This document shows positions 49,889 to 58,508 of a stretch of 64,000 nucleotides of DNA, piece after piece. How positions within the stretch are numbered: the first letter of the stretch is position 1; the number at the start of each line of letters is the position of its first letter. The position numbers were made by a program, and so were the translations under genes. The DNA lies in NCBI RefSeq assembly GCF_900114035.1, contig NZ_FORP01000015.1:1-64000 (forward strand), given 5' to 3'. Source of the DNA: Amycolatopsis sacchari (GTDB taxonomy: Bacteria > Actinomycetota > Actinomycetes > Mycobacteriales > Pseudonocardiaceae). The notes below the pieces were generated by a model, which was not told the origin of the DNA, searched no databases, and saw nothing but the letters and a program-made list of their open reading frames with translations.

Positions 49889-51054
49889 CCCCTGCCGCTG
49901 ACGTACTGGTGGTCGGCGCGGCCGCCGCCGGTCTGTCCACTGTGGAAGCGTTGCGCCGCAAGGGGTTCACGGGTTTGGTGACGGTGCTGGGCGCCGAGGC
50001 GCACCTGCCCTACGACAGGCCGCCACTGTCCAAACAGGTCTTATCGGGCAAGTGGGAACCGGAGCGAGCGCGGCTGCGCACACAGGAGGTATTGGCAAAG
50101 CTGGACGCGGAGTTCGTGCTCGGCGAGCACGCCGTCGCGCTCGACCCCGGCACCCGCACAGTGCGCACGGCGTCCGGCCGCGAGCTGCGGGCGGGCGCGG
50201 TCGTCGTCGCCACGGGCGTGCGCCCGCGCAGGCTGCCCGGACAAGACGGACTCGCCGGGGTGCACGTGCTGCGCACGCTCGAAGATGCGATCGCGTTGCG
50301 GGCGGACCTGCTGGCTGCCGAACGGCTCGTGGTCGTCGGTGAGGGCGTGCTCGGCTCGGAGATCGCGGCGACGGCCAGGACGATGGGCCTCGCCGTGACG
50401 ATGACCGGACCGCAGCCCGCGCCGATGGCGCTGCAGTTCGGCACGCTCGTGTCGGAACGGCTGGCCGTGCTGCACCGCGAACAGGGCGTTGAACTGCGGC
50501 TCGGCACCGGGGTCGCCGGGCTGACCGGCAAGGGCCGGGTCAGCGGGGTGCGGCTGGCGACCGGAGAGGTGCTGCCCGCCGACGTGGTCGTGGTCGCCAT
50601 CGGCGCCGAACCCGCCGTGGACTGGCTCTCCGGCAGCGGGCTGGAGCTGGACAACGGGCTGATGTGTGACGCGCGATGCCGGGCGGCGGAAGGGATCTAC
50701 GCCGTCGGCGACGTCGCGCGCTGGCACCACGACGAGCTGGACACCGTGCTGCGCCTGGAAAACCGGACCAACGCCACGGAACAGGCGGGGGTGGTCGCGG
50801 CCAACATCCTCGGCGAGGACACGTGCTACCGCCCGATCCCCTACTTCTGGACGGACCAGTTCGACGCCCGCATCCAGGTGCACGGCATCGCCGGCGACGG
50901 CGACGTGACCATTGTGGACGGTGATCCCGCCACCGGCCGGTTCGTCGCGCGGTACGAGCGGGACGGCCGGGTCACGGGCGTGCTCGGCTGGAACATGGCG
51001 AAGCAGGCGCGGCTGCGCAGAGCGGAAATCCCACTGTCCGGAGGGCTCAGATGA
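49885..51054 (+). CDS. FAD-dependent ferredoxin reductase
   Basis: 389 aa pyridine-nucleotide-disulfide oxidoreductase type: FAD motif VVGAAAAGLSTVEALRR (about 8-24), PYDRPPLSKQVL, VVVATGVRPRRLPG, NAD(P)H motif VVGEGVLGSEIAATAR and GIYAVGDVARW. It passes electrons from NAD(P)H to the ferredoxin upstream for P450 turnover. The ATG overlaps the ferredoxin stop, and its stop overlaps the ATG of the P450 relic. Confidence 0.93.
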   Translation: MTPAADVLVVGAAAAGLSTVEALRRKGFTGLVTVLGAEAHLPYDRPPLSKQVLSGKWEPERARLRTQEVLAKLDAEFVLGEHAVALDPGTRTVRTASGRELRAGAVVVATGVRPRRLPGQDGLAGVHVLRTLEDAIALRADLLAAERLVVVGEGVLGSEIAATARTMGLAVTMTGPQPAPMALQFGTLVSERLAVLHREQGVELRLGTGVAGLTGKGRVSGVRLATGEVLPADVVVVAIGAEPAVDWLSGSGLELDNGLMCDARCRAAEGIYAVGDVARWHHDELDTVLRLENRTNATEQAGVVAANILGEDTCYRPIPYFWTDQFDARIQVHGIAGDGDVTIVDGDPATGRFVARYERDGRVTGVLGWNMAKQARLRRAEIPLSGGLR

Positions 51055-51559
51055 CCAGCACGATCCCCGCTTCCCCATGACCAGAGCGGCCGGCTGCCCG
51101 TTCGACCCGCCGCCGGAGGGGCGCGCGAAACAGGCGGAAGCACCCCGCCCGGCGCCGCGGAACCCGGGCGGCATGGGCATCAGGCTCATCCTCATGGACG
51201 ACCCGGAGCACACCCGCCTGCGCCGCATGGTCACGGCACCGTTCGCTGTCAAGAAGGTCGAGGCCATCCGGGCGGGCGAGGGCCTGATCCTCGCCAACGA
51301 CCTCGGCAACCGCGATCCCGCCGTCTTCGAAGACCCCGGCCGCCTCGACCTCACCCGGGACGCGCGGCGGTATGTCGCCTTCGGGTTCGGGGTGCACCAG
51401 TGCCTCGGGCAGTCGCTGGCGCGCCTGGAACTGCAGGTCGTCTACGGCACGCTGTACCGGCGGATCCCCACGCTGCGGCTCGCCACGGACCTGGACGCGG
51501 TGCCGTTCAAGCACGACGGCTCGGTCTACGGAGTGTACGAGCTGCCCGTCATCTGGTGA
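51051..51559 (+). pseudogene. CYP105-like P450, frameshifted and internally deleted
   Basis: ATG 51051 opens MTSTIPASP-stop. A missing C after the eighth codon shifts the frame, which then reads MTRAAGCPFDPPPE, the usual CYP105 start. From there the protein jumps to MDDPEHTRLRRMVTAPFAVKKVEAIR (normally near residue 100) and then straight to AGEGLILANDLGNRDPAVF and the heme loop FGFGVHQCLGQSLARLELQ. Helices C-terminal to VEAIR through helix I and ExxR are absent. About 165 residues remain of about 400. It cannot fold as a P450. Confidence 0.9.
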
Positions 51560-51568
51560 GATCGCCGG

Positions 51569-52516
51569 GTGGGTGTGAGCGAGGGGGACGTAGCGGCGTT
51601 CGTCGCCGCGCGCGGGCGGTTGTTCGGGATCGCCTACCGGATCCTCGGCAGCGCGGGGGAAGCCGAGGACGTCGTGCAGGACACGTGGCTGCGCTGGCAG
51701 CGCGCGGACCGCGGTGCCGTCGAGGATCCGACGGCGTTCCTGGCGACGACGGCGACGCGGCTCGCGATCAACGTCGCGCAGTCCGCACGCGTGCGGCGGG
51801 AGCGGTACGTCGGGCCGTGGCTGCCCGAACCCGTGGAGACCGCCGCCGATCCCGCGCTCGGCGCCGAGCGTGCGGAGGCGGTGGACCTCGCGCTCCTCGT
51901 GCTGCTGGAACGCCTGTCCCCCACCGAACGCGCCGCGTACGTGCTGCGCGAGGCGTTCGACTACCCGTACCGGCAGATCGCCGAGGTGCTGGGGGTCGGT
52001 GAGGCGAACGCGCGGCAGCTCGTTTCGCGCTCACGCAAGCACGTTCGGGAGGGACGGCGGGCGCGGGTCGAGCCCGGGGAACACCGGCGGCTCGTCGAGG
52101 CGTTCGTCAGCGCCGCCACCACAGGTGATCTCGCGGAGCTGGAACGGTTGCTCGCCGTGGACGTGGTGGCGTGGGCGGACGGCGGTGGCACGGTGCACGC
52201 GGCGAAGCGCCCCGTACTCGGCCGCGACCGGGTGGCCCGCTTCGTGGCGTGGGTAGCGGCGAAGCGGTGGCTCGACGCCGAACGGCGGTTCGTCGAGGCG
52301 AACGGCCGCACCGCCCTGCTCGTCCTGCGCGACGGTGAGCCGAAATTCCTGGTGTCGCTCGAAACGACCGTCGACGGCATCGCCCAGGTCCTCCTGGTGC
52401 TCAACCCGGACAAGCTGCACCATGTGACGCACGTCGCGTCACAGGAGCGCGCGCTGTCCGGTCCTCGCTGGGACCGGACGACAGGAGTCCGGCGGGAGGA
52501 GGGTTTTCAGCGATGA
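51569..52516 (+). CDS. sigJ: ECF41-type sigma factor with SnoaL-like extension
   Basis: 315 aa. Region 2 (RLFGIAYRILGSAGEAEDVVQDTWLRW) and region 4 (LSPTERAAYVLREAFDYPYRQIAEVLGVGEANARQLVSRSRKHV) are followed by a SnoaL-like domain instead of a separate anti-sigma factor. The three ECF41 signature motifs are visible: WLPEP in the linker, DGGG in the extension and NPDKL near the end. The tail self-regulates activity in this class. The next gene, an NAD(P)-binding protein overlapping by 4 nt, is the standard ECF41 partner and target. Confidence 0.93.
   Translation: MGVSEGDVAAFVAARGRLFGIAYRILGSAGEAEDVVQDTWLRWQRADRGAVEDPTAFLATTATRLAINVAQSARVRRERYVGPWLPEPVETAADPALGAERAEAVDLALLVLLERLSPTERAAYVLREAFDYPYRQIAEVLGVGEANARQLVSRSRKHVREGRRARVEPGEHRRLVEAFVSAATTGDLAELERLLAVDVVAWADGGGTVHAAKRPVLGRDRVARFVAWVAAKRWLDAERRFVEANGRTALLVLRDGEPKFLVSLETTVDGIAQVLLVLNPDKLHHVTHVASQERALSGPRWDRTTGVRREEGFQR
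52437..52463 (+). promoter_or_regulatory. Candidate ECF41 promoter
   Basis: CGTCACA (52437-52443), 16 nt, then GGTC (52460-52463), against the ECF41 consensus TGTCACA-N16-CGTC: two mismatches. It lies 50 nt before the SDR gene and inside the sigma gene's 3' end, the position expected for the sigma factor's own target promoter. Confidence 0.45.
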
Positions 52517-53235
52517 AGATCGTGGTCATCGGCGGGAGCGGTTTGATCGGGTCGAAGCTCGTCGACCTGCTGAAGGAGCGGGGGCACGAGGCCGTGCCCG
52601 CGTCTCCGAGCACCGGCGTCAACTCGGTGACTGGCGAGGGGCTGGCCGACGCGCTGCAGGGCGCTCACGTCGTGGTGGACGTGACCAACTCGCCCTCGTT
52701 CGAGGACGGGCCGGTGCTGGAGTTCTTCGAGACCTCCACGCGGAACCTGCTCGACGCCGAAGCGGCGGCGGGCGTGCGGCACCACGTCGCGTTGTCGATA
52801 GTGGGGACCGACCAGCTGCCGGAATCCGGCTACCTACGGGCGAAGCACGCGCAGGAGCGGCTGATCACCGCGTCGGGCATCCCGTACAGCATCGTGCGGG
52901 CGACGCAGTTCTTCGAGTTCGTCGGCGCCATCGCCGAGGGCTCCACTGTGGACGGTGTGGTGCACGTGCCCGCGGCGCTGATCCAGCCGGTCGCCGCCGC
53001 GGACGTGTCCGCGTTCCTCGCCGAGGTCGCCTCCGGCGAGCCGCGCGGCACCGTCGAGCTCGGCGGCCCGGAGCGGTTCTCGTTCGCCGAGCTGATCTCC
53101 GCGGTGCTGCCGGACCGGAAGGTGGTCGTCGAGCCCGACGGGCGCTACTTCGGCACGCCGCTCAAGGAGGACAGCCTCACCACGGGTCCCGGCGCCACGC
53201 TCGCCGGGACCCGCCTGGTGGACTGGCAGCGCTGA
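52513..53235 (+). CDS. NmrA/SDR-type NAD(P)-binding protein, ECF41 target
   Basis: 240 aa atypical SDR: dinucleotide motif VIGGSGLIGSKLVDLL (residues 5-20), then SIVGTDQLPESGYLRAKHAQERLI with a YxxxK (Tyr-Leu-Arg-Ala-Lys) and SIVRATQFFEF. Such proteins are the usual companions of ECF41 sigma factors and are thought to act on small carbonyl compounds or as redox sensors; the substrate is unknown. It overlaps the sigma gene stop by 4 nt. Confidence 0.9.
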   Translation: MKIVVIGGSGLIGSKLVDLLKERGHEAVPASPSTGVNSVTGEGLADALQGAHVVVDVTNSPSFEDGPVLEFFETSTRNLLDAEAAAGVRHHVALSIVGTDQLPESGYLRAKHAQERLITASGIPYSIVRATQFFEFVGAIAEGSTVDGVVHVPAALIQPVAAADVSAFLAEVASGEPRGTVELGGPERFSFAELISAVLPDRKVVVEPDGRYFGTPLKEDSLTTGPGATLAGTRLVDWQR

Positions 53236-53241
53236 GCGGGC

Positions 53242-54177
53242 TCAGGCGAGCGGGACGTCCAGGGAACGGGACTGGACGGCATCCAGCGTGGCGAGGGTGG
53301 TGCCGTCCAGCTCGATCTCCCCGGCGGCGACGTTGGCTTCGAGGTGGCCCGCGTCCGCCGTGCCGGGGATGAGCAGCACGTTCGGCGCGTGGTGCAGCAG
53401 CCAGGCGAGGCCGACCTGGGCGGGGGTGCGGCCGAGCGACTCCGCCGCGGCGACGACGGCGGGCTCGTCGGTCACCTTCGGCATGGCGGGGAAAGCGCCG
53501 CCGAGCGGGAAGAACGGCACCCAGGCGATCCGCTCGTCGACGCAGAGCCGCAGCATTTCCTCGTAGTCGCGGGAAACCAGGCTGTAGGCGTTCTGCACGC
53601 ACACGATCCCGGCGGGCAGCGCCCGGCGCAGCACGTCGAGCGTCACGGCGGACAGGCCGATCGCGCCGATCTTGCCCTCGTCCCGCAGGGCGATCATCGT
53701 CGCGAGCTGGTCGTCGAGGTCGACCAGCTGGTCGCCCTCCGCCCGCACCCCCGGCCCCACGTCGGTGCGCCGCAGGTTCACCACGGGGATCCGCTCGACG
53801 CCGAGGCTCTTGAGGTTGTCCTCGACGCTCGCCCGCAGTTCTTCCGGCCGCTGGGCCAGGCGCAGCGGGATGCGGCCGCCGGGGTCGGGATCGGCGCCGA
53901 CCTTGCTGACGATCACGACCCCGTCCTCGGGGCGCAGCGCGTCGCGGAGGAGCTCGTTGACGAAGCCGTTGCCGTAGAACTGGGCGGTGTCCACGTGGTC
54001 GACGCCGAGTTCCACCACGCGGCGCAGGAGCGCGATCGCGGCCTGGCGGTCGCCGTGCAGGCGCTCCAGCTGCATCGCGCCGAACCCGACGCGGGAAACG
54101 GTGTGGCCGCCGAGTGTCCCGGCCCCTCCGGCGCGCGGGACGCCGGCCGCCGTCAGCTCGGGGGAGGAAGTGGTCAT
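53242..54177 (-). CDS. Aldo/keto reductase
   Basis: 311 aa TIM-barrel NADPH-dependent oxidoreductase. Catalytic Asp/Tyr in VDHVDTAQFYGNGFVNELL and catalytic Lys in VVIVSKVGADP. The usual His motif (LxHxPD) reads NLRRTD, as in the subgroup sometimes annotated as oxidoreductases with NLRxxD. The start at 54177 is preceded by GGAAGGACC. It is divergent from a TetR gene, with twin palindromes between them. Confidence 0.9.
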   Translation of the reverse strand: MTTSSPELTAAGVPRAGGAGTLGGHTVSRVGFGAMQLERLHGDRQAAIALLRRVVELGVDHVDTAQFYGNGFVNELLRDALRPEDGVVIVSKVGADPDPGGRIPLRLAQRPEELRASVEDNLKSLGVERIPVVNLRRTDVGPGVRAEGDQLVDLDDQLATMIALRDEGKIGAIGLSAVTLDVLRRALPAGIVCVQNAYSLVSRDYEEMLRLCVDERIAWVPFFPLGGAFPAMPKVTDEPAVVAAAESLGRTPAQVGLAWLLHHAPNVLLIPGTADAGHLEANVAAGEIELDGTTLATLDAVQSRSLDVPLA

Positions 54178-54208
54178 GGGAGGTCCTTCCGCATGGGAGA
54201 ATGAGTGA

Positions 54209-54256
54209 AGCGGAGGTGCCTCCGCTCTGACTACGACCATACCGGAGGTGCCTCCG
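54209..54256. promoter_or_regulatory. Twin palindromic operators between AKR and tetR
   Basis: AGCGGAGGTGCCTCCGCT (54209-54226) is a perfect 18-bp palindrome, and CGGAGGTGCCTCCG (54243-54256) repeats its core, 34 nt centre to centre (about three helical turns). Both lie between the divergent aldo/keto reductase and TetR genes, so TetR probably represses both. Confidence 0.82.
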
Positions 54257-54258
54257 CT

Positions 54259-54849
54259 TTGACCACCGCCGACCCGGCACCCCGGCGCGCCCGCGCGCCG
54301 CGGAGCGACGCGCTGCGCAACCGCGACAAGCTCGTCGAGGCCGCGAGGGCCGCGTTCGCCGCCGCCGAAGACGAATCCGTCTCACTCGAAGCCATCGCCC
54401 GCGAGGCGGGCGTCGGCATCGGCACGCTGTACCGCCACTTCCCCAACCGGGAGGCGCTGGTGGAGGCCGTGTACGCCGCCGAGCTCGACGACGTCACCGG
54501 CTGCGTTCCCGCGCTGCTGGAGGAATTCCCGCCGGACGAGGCGCTGCGGGCGTGGATGGGGCGCTACGCCGCGTTCGTCGCGACCAAGCACGGCATGGCC
54601 GACACGCTCCGGGTCAGCCAGGCGTCGGGGCGCATCGCCGTCCCGGTCACCCGGCAGCGCATCACCGCCGCCATCGCCCCGATCCTGACCAGGGGTGCCG
54701 AGGCCGGCTCACTCCGCGCGGACGTCGAGGCCGACGACGTCGTGATGATGCTGCTGGGCGTCCTGCTCACCACCACGGCCGCGGGCGCACCGGGCCAGGC
54801 GGACCGGCTGCTCGACCTCGTACTGGACGCCGTGCGCCCCAGAACGTAG
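54259..54849 (+). CDS. TetR-family regulator
   Basis: 196 aa. HTH: LVEAARAAFAAAEDESVSLEAIAREAGVGIGTLYRHFPNREALVEAVY; C-terminal domain of the type seen in regulators of aldo/keto reductase and SDR genes. The start is TTG 54259, directly after the second operator; a GTG at 54205 would run the protein through both operators and is less likely. With no ribosome site in front, leaderless translation is possible. Confidence 0.85.
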   Translation: MTTADPAPRRARAPRSDALRNRDKLVEAARAAFAAAEDESVSLEAIAREAGVGIGTLYRHFPNREALVEAVYAAELDDVTGCVPALLEEFPPDEALRAWMGRYAAFVATKHGMADTLRVSQASGRIAVPVTRQRITAAIAPILTRGAEAGSLRADVEADDVVMMLLGVLLTTTAAGAPGQADRLLDLVLDAVRPRT

Positions 54850-54891
54850 GGCCGAACGGCCTAACCGGTTGCCCCACAAGGGAAGCGGCTC

Positions 54892-54933
54892 TTGACACGA
54901 ACCTTACGCTCAGGTTGATCATGAAACGATTCA
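54892..54933 (+). promoter_or_regulatory. Promoter with LacI-like operator before the rhamnosidase
   Basis: TTGACA (54892-54897), 17 nt, then TTGATC as a possible -10. TGAAACGATTCA (54922-54933), a palindrome with the central CG typical of LacI/GalR sites, sits at the expected transcription start. This suggests sugar-responsive repression of the secreted glycosidase. No LacI gene is in the window. Confidence 0.5.
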
Positions 54934-54962
54934 ACCCGGTTCGACGAGGAATCGAGGAGCTC

Positions 54963-57374
54963 ATGAGACACCTGCGCCGACGGCTCGCCGTCGCCGTGGT
55001 CGCCTTGCTCGGCCCCGGCCTGGTAGCCGCTCCGGCCGACGCCGCCCAGTCCTGGCAGCGGTACGTCGTCGCCCCGGACAGCCGCGACGTGCGGCCCGTG
55101 CGGGTGGTCGAGACCACGGGCGACGTGACGCACCCCCAGGGCGTGCTGGGCCACGGCACCGCGGTCCTGCGCCGCTCCCCCGCCCCCGCCAAACCCGCGT
55201 GGCCGGCGGGCACGACGGCCACCGCCTCCAGCTTCCACGCGCCCAACAACGGCAACGACGGCAAGCCCCGCACGTACGCGCCCGGCAACGCGATCGACGG
55301 CGACACCGGGACGTTCTGGAACGACGACACCCTCGCCGCCTACCCCGACACGCTCACGATCACCACGCCCGCGACCGACCTGCCGGGCATCACCCTCCAG
55401 TCCAGCTCCGACGGCGTCCCGCAGGACTTCACCGTCGAGACCTGGGACGGCGCGGCCTGGCACACCGCGGCCACCGTCACCGGCAACACCAGGACCCAGC
55501 TCGCGGTGCCGTTCGACAAACCGGCGACCACCACGCAGGTGCGGCTGACCGTCACCAAGGACCAGGCCACGGACAAGGGCGAGTTCACGCGCGTCAACGA
55601 GATCTGGCCGGGCCTGGTCGCCGATCCCCCGGTACCGTCGGTGGTCGTCGACTTCGGCAAGGTCGTGGTCGGCTACCCGCGGATCAGCTTCGCGGGCGCC
55701 TCGGCGAACAACCCCGGCGTCCGGCTGGCGTTCTCCGAGAGCAGGCAGTACCTCACCGACCGCTCGGACTTCACCCGTTCCGACTTCTCCGGTGGACCCG
55801 GCACCGATCAGCACGCCGTCCCCAGTGGACGTTCACAGTGGACGGACACGAAGGGCTGCCTGCCCGACGGCAAGGTGTGCTCGGACGGGCTGCACGGGTT
55901 CCGCTACGTGCGGATCAGCCTCGACGCCCTCCCGGGCGACGCGCCCGACGCGCAGCCGTACGGCGAGGTGCGCATCGACGGCGTCTCCCTGCTGTTCAGC
56001 GCCTTCCTCGGTACGCCGGACACCTACACCGGCTGGTTCGAATCCTCCGACCCGCAGTTGAACCAGTACTGGTACGGCGCCGCCTACACCAACGAGCTGG
56101 TCACGGACACCTTCCGCGCCACCGACGCCGAGCCGCGCAACGCCGCCAGCCCGACGCTGGAGGGCAAGCTGGTGCTGCACGACGGCGCGAAGCGGGACCG
56201 CGACCCGTACGTCGGCGACGTCGGGGTCTCCGGCCGCACCACGTACCTGACCCACGACACCGCCGTGGCCGCGCGGAACGTGCTCGCCGACCTCGCCGAC
56301 CACCAGCGGGCCGACGGCTGGATCCCGCCCGCGTCGATCAACGACTACACGCTCCCGTTGTTCGACTATCCACTGTGGTGGGTCACGTCCAGCTGGGACT
56401 ACGTGCTCTACACCGGGGACACCGCCTACGGCGCGCAGTACTACGGGGCGCTGACCAAGACACTCGACGGCTGGTACCCGAGCGTGACGGACTCCCGCGG
56501 CCTGTTGTCGCGCCCGAGCGGCTACGGCGACTACGCGTTCCTGCCGCGTGACGGCGAGGTCACGTACTACAACGCGCTGTACGTGCAAGCGCTTTCCGAC
56601 GCCGCACAGCTGGCGAAGGCGCTCGGGCGCCAGGCCGACGCCGACCGCTGGCAGCAGCGGGCGCAGGCGGTTTCCACGGCGATCAACACGTACCTGTGGG
56701 ACCCGGCCGCGGGCGCGTACCTCGACGCGGCGAACGGCCCGGTTCGGCACGGGCAGGACGGCAACAGCATCGCCGTCGTGGCCGGTGTCGCGGACCAGGC
56801 GCGCGCACAGTCCGCTTTGGACTACCTGGCCACGCACACCGCACTGCCGTACGGGAACGCGTTCATGGACAACGACACCCTGATCGGCGAAGGCTCGAAG
56901 CGCGTTTACGCGTTCACGTCGTACCCCGAGCTGCAGGCGCGGTTCCGGACGGGCCAGGCGGATTCGGCGATCGACCAGATCAAGCGGACGTACGGCTGGA
57001 TGGCGGGGCACGACCCGGGCGTGACGGACTGGAAGGGCATCGGCCCGGACGGCTCGCTGTACGAGGGCGCGTACACGTCGGCGGCACACGGCTGGTCGAC
57101 GGGCGTGCTGCCCGCGCTGACGAACGACCTGCTCGGCGTGACGCCGGTGACGCCGGGGTTCGCCACGTGGTCGGTCGAACCGCACCCGGGTTCGGTGGCG
57201 TGGGCGCGTGGTCAGGTGCCGACGCCGCACGGGCCGTTGACGGTGAGCTGGCGCCAGACGGGCCGTGGGCTGTCGCTGACCGTGACCGCCCCGAAGGACA
57301 CCTCGGGGACGGTGGTGGTGAACGGAAAGCGCTTCACCGTCCGGGGCGGCACGCACTCGTTCACCGTGCGCTGA
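54963..57374 (+). CDS. Secreted alpha-L-rhamnosidase-like glycosidase (GH78)
   Basis: 803 aa. Signal peptide (RRRLAVAVVALLGPGLVAAPADAAQ, cleavage near residue 25; shown as RRRLAVAVVALL then GPGLVAAPADA). A discoidin/F5-8 type carbohydrate-binding segment at about 60-200, beta-sandwich domains, then the six-hairpin (alpha/alpha)6 catalytic region at about 360-720, including YTNELVTDTFRATDAEPRNA, WWVTSSWDYVLYTGD and TDWKGIGPDGSLYEG. A C-terminal beta domain ends the protein. It should remove rhamnose from plant glycosides or polysaccharides outside the cell. ATG 54963 follows GAGGAG. Confidence 0.88.
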   Translation: MRHLRRRLAVAVVALLGPGLVAAPADAAQSWQRYVVAPDSRDVRPVRVVETTGDVTHPQGVLGHGTAVLRRSPAPAKPAWPAGTTATASSFHAPNNGNDGKPRTYAPGNAIDGDTGTFWNDDTLAAYPDTLTITTPATDLPGITLQSSSDGVPQDFTVETWDGAAWHTAATVTGNTRTQLAVPFDKPATTTQVRLTVTKDQATDKGEFTRVNEIWPGLVADPPVPSVVVDFGKVVVGYPRISFAGASANNPGVRLAFSESRQYLTDRSDFTRSDFSGGPGTDQHAVPSGRSQWTDTKGCLPDGKVCSDGLHGFRYVRISLDALPGDAPDAQPYGEVRIDGVSLLFSAFLGTPDTYTGWFESSDPQLNQYWYGAAYTNELVTDTFRATDAEPRNAASPTLEGKLVLHDGAKRDRDPYVGDVGVSGRTTYLTHDTAVAARNVLADLADHQRADGWIPPASINDYTLPLFDYPLWWVTSSWDYVLYTGDTAYGAQYYGALTKTLDGWYPSVTDSRGLLSRPSGYGDYAFLPRDGEVTYYNALYVQALSDAAQLAKALGRQADADRWQQRAQAVSTAINTYLWDPAAGAYLDAANGPVRHGQDGNSIAVVAGVADQARAQSALDYLATHTALPYGNAFMDNDTLIGEGSKRVYAFTSYPELQARFRTGQADSAIDQIKRTYGWMAGHDPGVTDWKGIGPDGSLYEGAYTSAAHGWSTGVLPALTNDLLGVTPVTPGFATWSVEPHPGSVAWARGQVPTPHGPLTVSWRQTGRGLSLTVTAPKDTSGTVVVNGKRFTVRGGTHSFTVR

Positions 57375-57380
57375 GGGGAC

Positions 57381-57414
57381 CCGTGGCTGCCGGTGGGGGC
57401 GCCGGCAGCCACGG
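57381..57414. terminator. Bidirectional terminator hairpin
   Basis: CCGTGGCTGCCGG (57381-57393) and CCGGCAGCCACGG (57402-57414) form a perfect 13-bp stem with an 8-nt loop, centred in the 59-nt gap between the convergent rhamnosidase and nitrilase genes. Confidence 0.85.
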
Positions 57415-57433
57415 TCAGGTATCGCCGACTTCC

Positions 57434-58426
57434 TCAGTCCACCTCCACCACGACCGGCTCGACGTCCTCGAATTCGGCTCCACTGTGGACGATCCGGGGG
57501 TTCGGCGAGAAGTTGACCTGCAACCGGAACACGTCCGGCCGGGAGTAGTGGCCCACGGGATCCGCGGCGGACTTGGCGATCGCGATAAGCGAGAAGTCGA
57601 GGTCGGCGAACAGCAGCCCCTCCTCGGTCTCGCCCAGCGGCTCCGCCAGTTCGCTGCCCTCCGGCCCGTAGACGCGGGCGAAACCACCGCCCTGCAACAA
57701 CAATTGCTTCTTCCCCTCCGTGTCGCAGAACAGCTCGTGCGCCGCCTCGCCCACGACGGCACACGGGGCGAGCACGAACGTCTGCCCCTCCACCGCGTAG
57801 ACGAGGCTCGCGGCGTTGTTCACCTCCGGCCCGAGCGCCTTCGCCGCGCCCCGGTACACCGAAAAGCTCGGCCACGAGCCGACGTGGATCTGCTCCCCCA
57901 GGCTGTACATCGTGTACTTCGTCAGCGGCTGGAAGTGCTCCCAGCAGTTCAGCCCGCCGAGCCTGCCCAGCTTCGTGTCGTGCACCTGGAGATCACTGCC
58001 GTCGCCCTCGCCGAAGACGCTGCGCTCGACGTGCGTCGGCTTGAGCTTGCGGCGCACCGACAGCACGCGCCCGGCGTCGTCGATGAACGCCTGCGCCATG
58101 TACAGGCTGCCGCCGGCGCGCTCGCTGAACCCGAGCACCACGTGCACGCCGTGCTCCGCGGCGGCCGCGGCGATGCGGGTCATTTCGGCGCCGTCGCGGG
58201 TCATCGACTGCTCGCTGTACCGCGGCACGAACCGCATGCCCCACGCGGGCGAGTCGAGCCAGATCCACCACGGGTAGCCGGGCAGGAACGTCTCGGGGAA
58301 GGCGATCAACCGGGCACCGCCCGCGGCGGCGTCCGCGATCAGGCCGACCACCTGGTCGACCCCGGCGGCCAGGTCCAGCCACCGCGGCTCGGCCTGCACG
58401 ACGGCCACACGCACCTGTTCTGTCAC
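57434..58426 (-). CDS. Nitrilase
   Basis: 330 aa, carbon-nitrogen hydrolase superfamily. Catalytic triad: Glu in AFPETFLPGYP, Lys in VRRKLKPTHVER, Cys in GGLNCWEHFQPL. CWEH is the nitrilase, rather than amidase, signature. It converts a nitrile or aldoxime-derived nitrile to the acid. GTG 58426. An AraC-type regulator gene lies directly upstream in the same direction, as in inducible nitrilase operons such as nitR-nitA of rhodococci. Confidence 0.93.
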   Translation of the reverse strand: MTEQVRVAVVQAEPRWLDLAAGVDQVVGLIADAAAGGARLIAFPETFLPGYPWWIWLDSPAWGMRFVPRYSEQSMTRDGAEMTRIAAAAAEHGVHVVLGFSERAGGSLYMAQAFIDDAGRVLSVRRKLKPTHVERSVFGEGDGSDLQVHDTKLGRLGGLNCWEHFQPLTKYTMYSLGEQIHVGSWPSFSVYRGAAKALGPEVNNAASLVYAVEGQTFVLAPCAVVGEAAHELFCDTEGKKQLLLQGGGFARVYGPEGSELAEPLGETEEGLLFADLDFSLIAIAKSAADPVGHYSRPDVFRLQVNFSPNPRIVHSGAEFEDVEPVVVEVD

Positions 58427-58508
58427 GGGAACCTCCGGAGTGAGCGGGAAACCTGGCGCCCACTATCGGCCGTCCGGCCGGGGTTGCGGACCGACAGCCC
58501 GTGCCAGG

